Of a DNA stretch of 64,000 nt, positions 62,640 through 64,000 are shown in pieces. The notes beneath the pieces are model-generated. The model made no database searches and was not told the DNA's origin. It saw only the letters and a program-made list of their open reading frames with translations. The DNA lies in NCBI GenBank assembly GCA_905221605.1, contig CAJNDS010002845.1:470713-534712 (forward strand), given 5' to 3'. This stretch comes from Symbiodinium natans. Lineage: Eukaryota; Sar; Dinophyceae; Suessiales; Symbiodiniaceae. Both the position numbers and the translations under genes were made by a program. Position 1 is the first letter of the stretch; every line of letters begins with the position of its first letter.

Positions 62640-62935
62640 AAAGACTGGGGCTGGGCACCCCTCCGGGGACACTCTGGGCCTGGGCACTGGGCACTCCGGG
62701 AGACTCTGGGGTTGGGCACTCCAGCAAGGACACTCTGGGGTTGGGCAATTCAGGGAGACTTTGGGGCTGGGCAATGGGGTTGGGCACTCTAGGGAGACTC
62801 TGGGGCACTCCCTCGAGGGTTGGGCACTCCAGCAAGACTCTGGGCTTGACTGTGAGTTGGGCACTGCAGGGACACTCTAGAGTTGGGCACTCCAGGGACA
62901 CTTTGGGGTTGGGCACTCCAGGGATGGGCGAGGAG
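62640..62935 (+). repeat. Minisatellite of GGGCACTCCAGGGACACTCTGG-type units
   Basis: About ten imperfect units of 25-35 bases, each combining GTTGGGCACTCCAG with GGAGACTCTGGG or a close variant. Three related GGCGAGGAGAAGAGTTCC units follow directly at 62927-62977. Confidence 0.92.
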
Positions 62936-63222
62936 AAGAGTTCCGGGCGAGGAGAAGAGTTCCGGGTGAGGAGAAGAGTTGACTTTGAAATCTAACAACC
63001 CCACACCGAGGGTGGGGAACAGGAAGACCCGTGCATTCTCAAACTGCAAACCTTTCTGCTCGGAGCTGGAGGAGCCATCACTCCACATTGGCGCGAGCCG
63101 CGACTTTTCCCGGGATTCCAAGGTGGTACCTGCCCCTGGCAGCCTCCAGTTCAAGAGGCCTGCTCCCAAACAGGTCTTTGTGCATGGCCATCACTTTTGA
63201 GATGGATGTGCTTGGTGTGCAG

Positions 63223-64000
63223 GCCCATACCAAGGGGGCGCAAAGTGACGGTGCAGGATGCAGTGGACCTGCAGGCTGCGACCGAGCTTGGGTCAGGAAC
63301 GAAGGAAAGGGACGACGAAGTGCACTCAGCTGCTCCTGGAAAGGAGGGTGCTTCTAGCCGTCCTAGCCTGACACAGGCAGAAGCGCAAGCTCCGGATTCG
63401 GTTGGGGAAGCAGCAGGACAGCCTGTTGAAGTTCACGATGCAGCAACGCCTTCGAAGCGTGCTGCAGCCAGCCGAAGCAGAAGCAGCGAAACGAGCAGCT
63501 CGCAATCCAACCGAACCAGCACTTCTAGCACTTCTGGTGCAACGTCCACAAGTCGCAGCTTTTCGAGGTTAGGGGGAAAGGCCGAGTTGGCCCCCGAGGA
63601 CTCTACTTACAAATCCACGGAGAAGCCCACGGAGGAGGCCGCGGAGGGGCGAAGGGATACGAGCCCAGGGACAGAACGGGCCACTGAGGACGGAACGGAG
63701 GAGGCCACGGCCAAACCCGTGGAGGTTGCGGAACAGGCGGAGCCAAAGCAGCTGAAGCCCTCCTCCAGGTCATCGGTACTTGACACTCATTTGCACCAAG
63801 AGCCGGCAAGGTCGCAGGAGTCTCAACACGAGTCTCAACATGATCAACATGGCACCGTGGGCACTGTAGGCACGGTGGGCGGGCCATGGGAGCTGTCGGA
63901 GAAGGAGCAGGAAGTGGCCAAAGGCACAAGAGACCAAGTTGATCAAGGGAGTCCAGAACCCGACCTCAAGCCCGGCGGGGCCCCGCATGTTCAAAGCGGG
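63223..64000 (+). CDS. Acidic Ser/Glu-rich exon running off the window
   Basis: From the acceptor GTGTGCAG|G a single frame stays open for 259 codons to the last base, with no ATG needed because it is an internal exon. Residues 1-45 are mixed (RGRKVTVQDAVDLQAATELG). About 75-110 is Ser/Arg-rich (SRSRSSETSSSQSN). About 120-260 is Glu/Thr/Pro/Gln-rich (STEKPTEEAAEG; ARSQESQHESQHDQ). It is low-complexity and surely disordered. The preceding exon probably ends near 63173 (motif RPAPKQ, then GT), but its phase does not match directly, so another exon is likely. It may be the C-terminal part of the GW-module gene. Confidence 0.6.

Noticed and set aside
1-64000. CRISPR arrays, tRNA or rRNA genes, trans-spliced leader copies
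   Set aside because: No regularly spaced repeats with unique spacers, no recognisable tRNA or rRNA cores, and no copy of the dinoflagellate spliced-leader core TAGCCATTTTGGCTCAAG were seen on either strand by eye.

Overview
The window looks like nuclear DNA of a dinoflagellate, probably of the Symbiodiniaceae/Suessiales type. This is an inference from several signs. Host genes are cut into many small exons. Intron donors are GT, GC and GA, and acceptors usually read AG|G. Every host gene I can support lies on the + strand, as expected for dinoflagellate unidirectional gene arrays. Between and inside the genes are decayed retroelements and simple repeats. One 100-base assembly gap lies at 30032-30131. 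Host genes were rebuilt by joining short in-frame pieces, so gene ends and some junctions are uncertain.

Layout: 1-6 kb holds little beyond two weak coding fragments. 6.0-8.7 kb is a PAK1IP1/MAK11-like WD40 gene made of tiny exons (ribosome biogenesis family). 14.5-18.0 kb has exons of one or two unrecognised helical proteins. 18.9-22.1 kb is a SAMHD1-like dNTP triphosphohydrolase with the HD metal site. 24.6-26.8 kb shows traces of an OPR/RAP-type helical-repeat protein. 26.9-32.0 kb is an unrecognised gene whose 3.4-kb intron holds low-complexity DNA and the gap. 32.3-33.3 kb is a broken gag fragment with satellite DNA.

The most striking object is a histidine-phosphatase gene. Its N-terminal exons lie at 34.6-35.6 kb and its C-terminal exons at 56.87-57.40 kb. 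They join in frame across a 21,252-nt intron with a GA donor (35616-56867). That intron is filled with decayed LINE copies on both strands, a broken integrase and, at 46526-55930, a 9.4-kb tyrosine-recombinase retroelement. The element carries split direct repeats and encodes a Pro/Gln-rich protein, a tyrosine recombinase, a CCCH Gag-like protein and a methyltransferase-like/reverse-transcriptase fusion truncated just after YVDD. It sits inside the last LINE copy, with no target-site duplication, so the LINE reading frame resumes at 55931. The nesting is therefore gene > intron > LINE > YR retroelement.

59.1-64.0 kb holds exons with a repeated GW-I-S/Q module, followed by a 259-codon acidic, Ser/Glu-rich exon that runs off the window.
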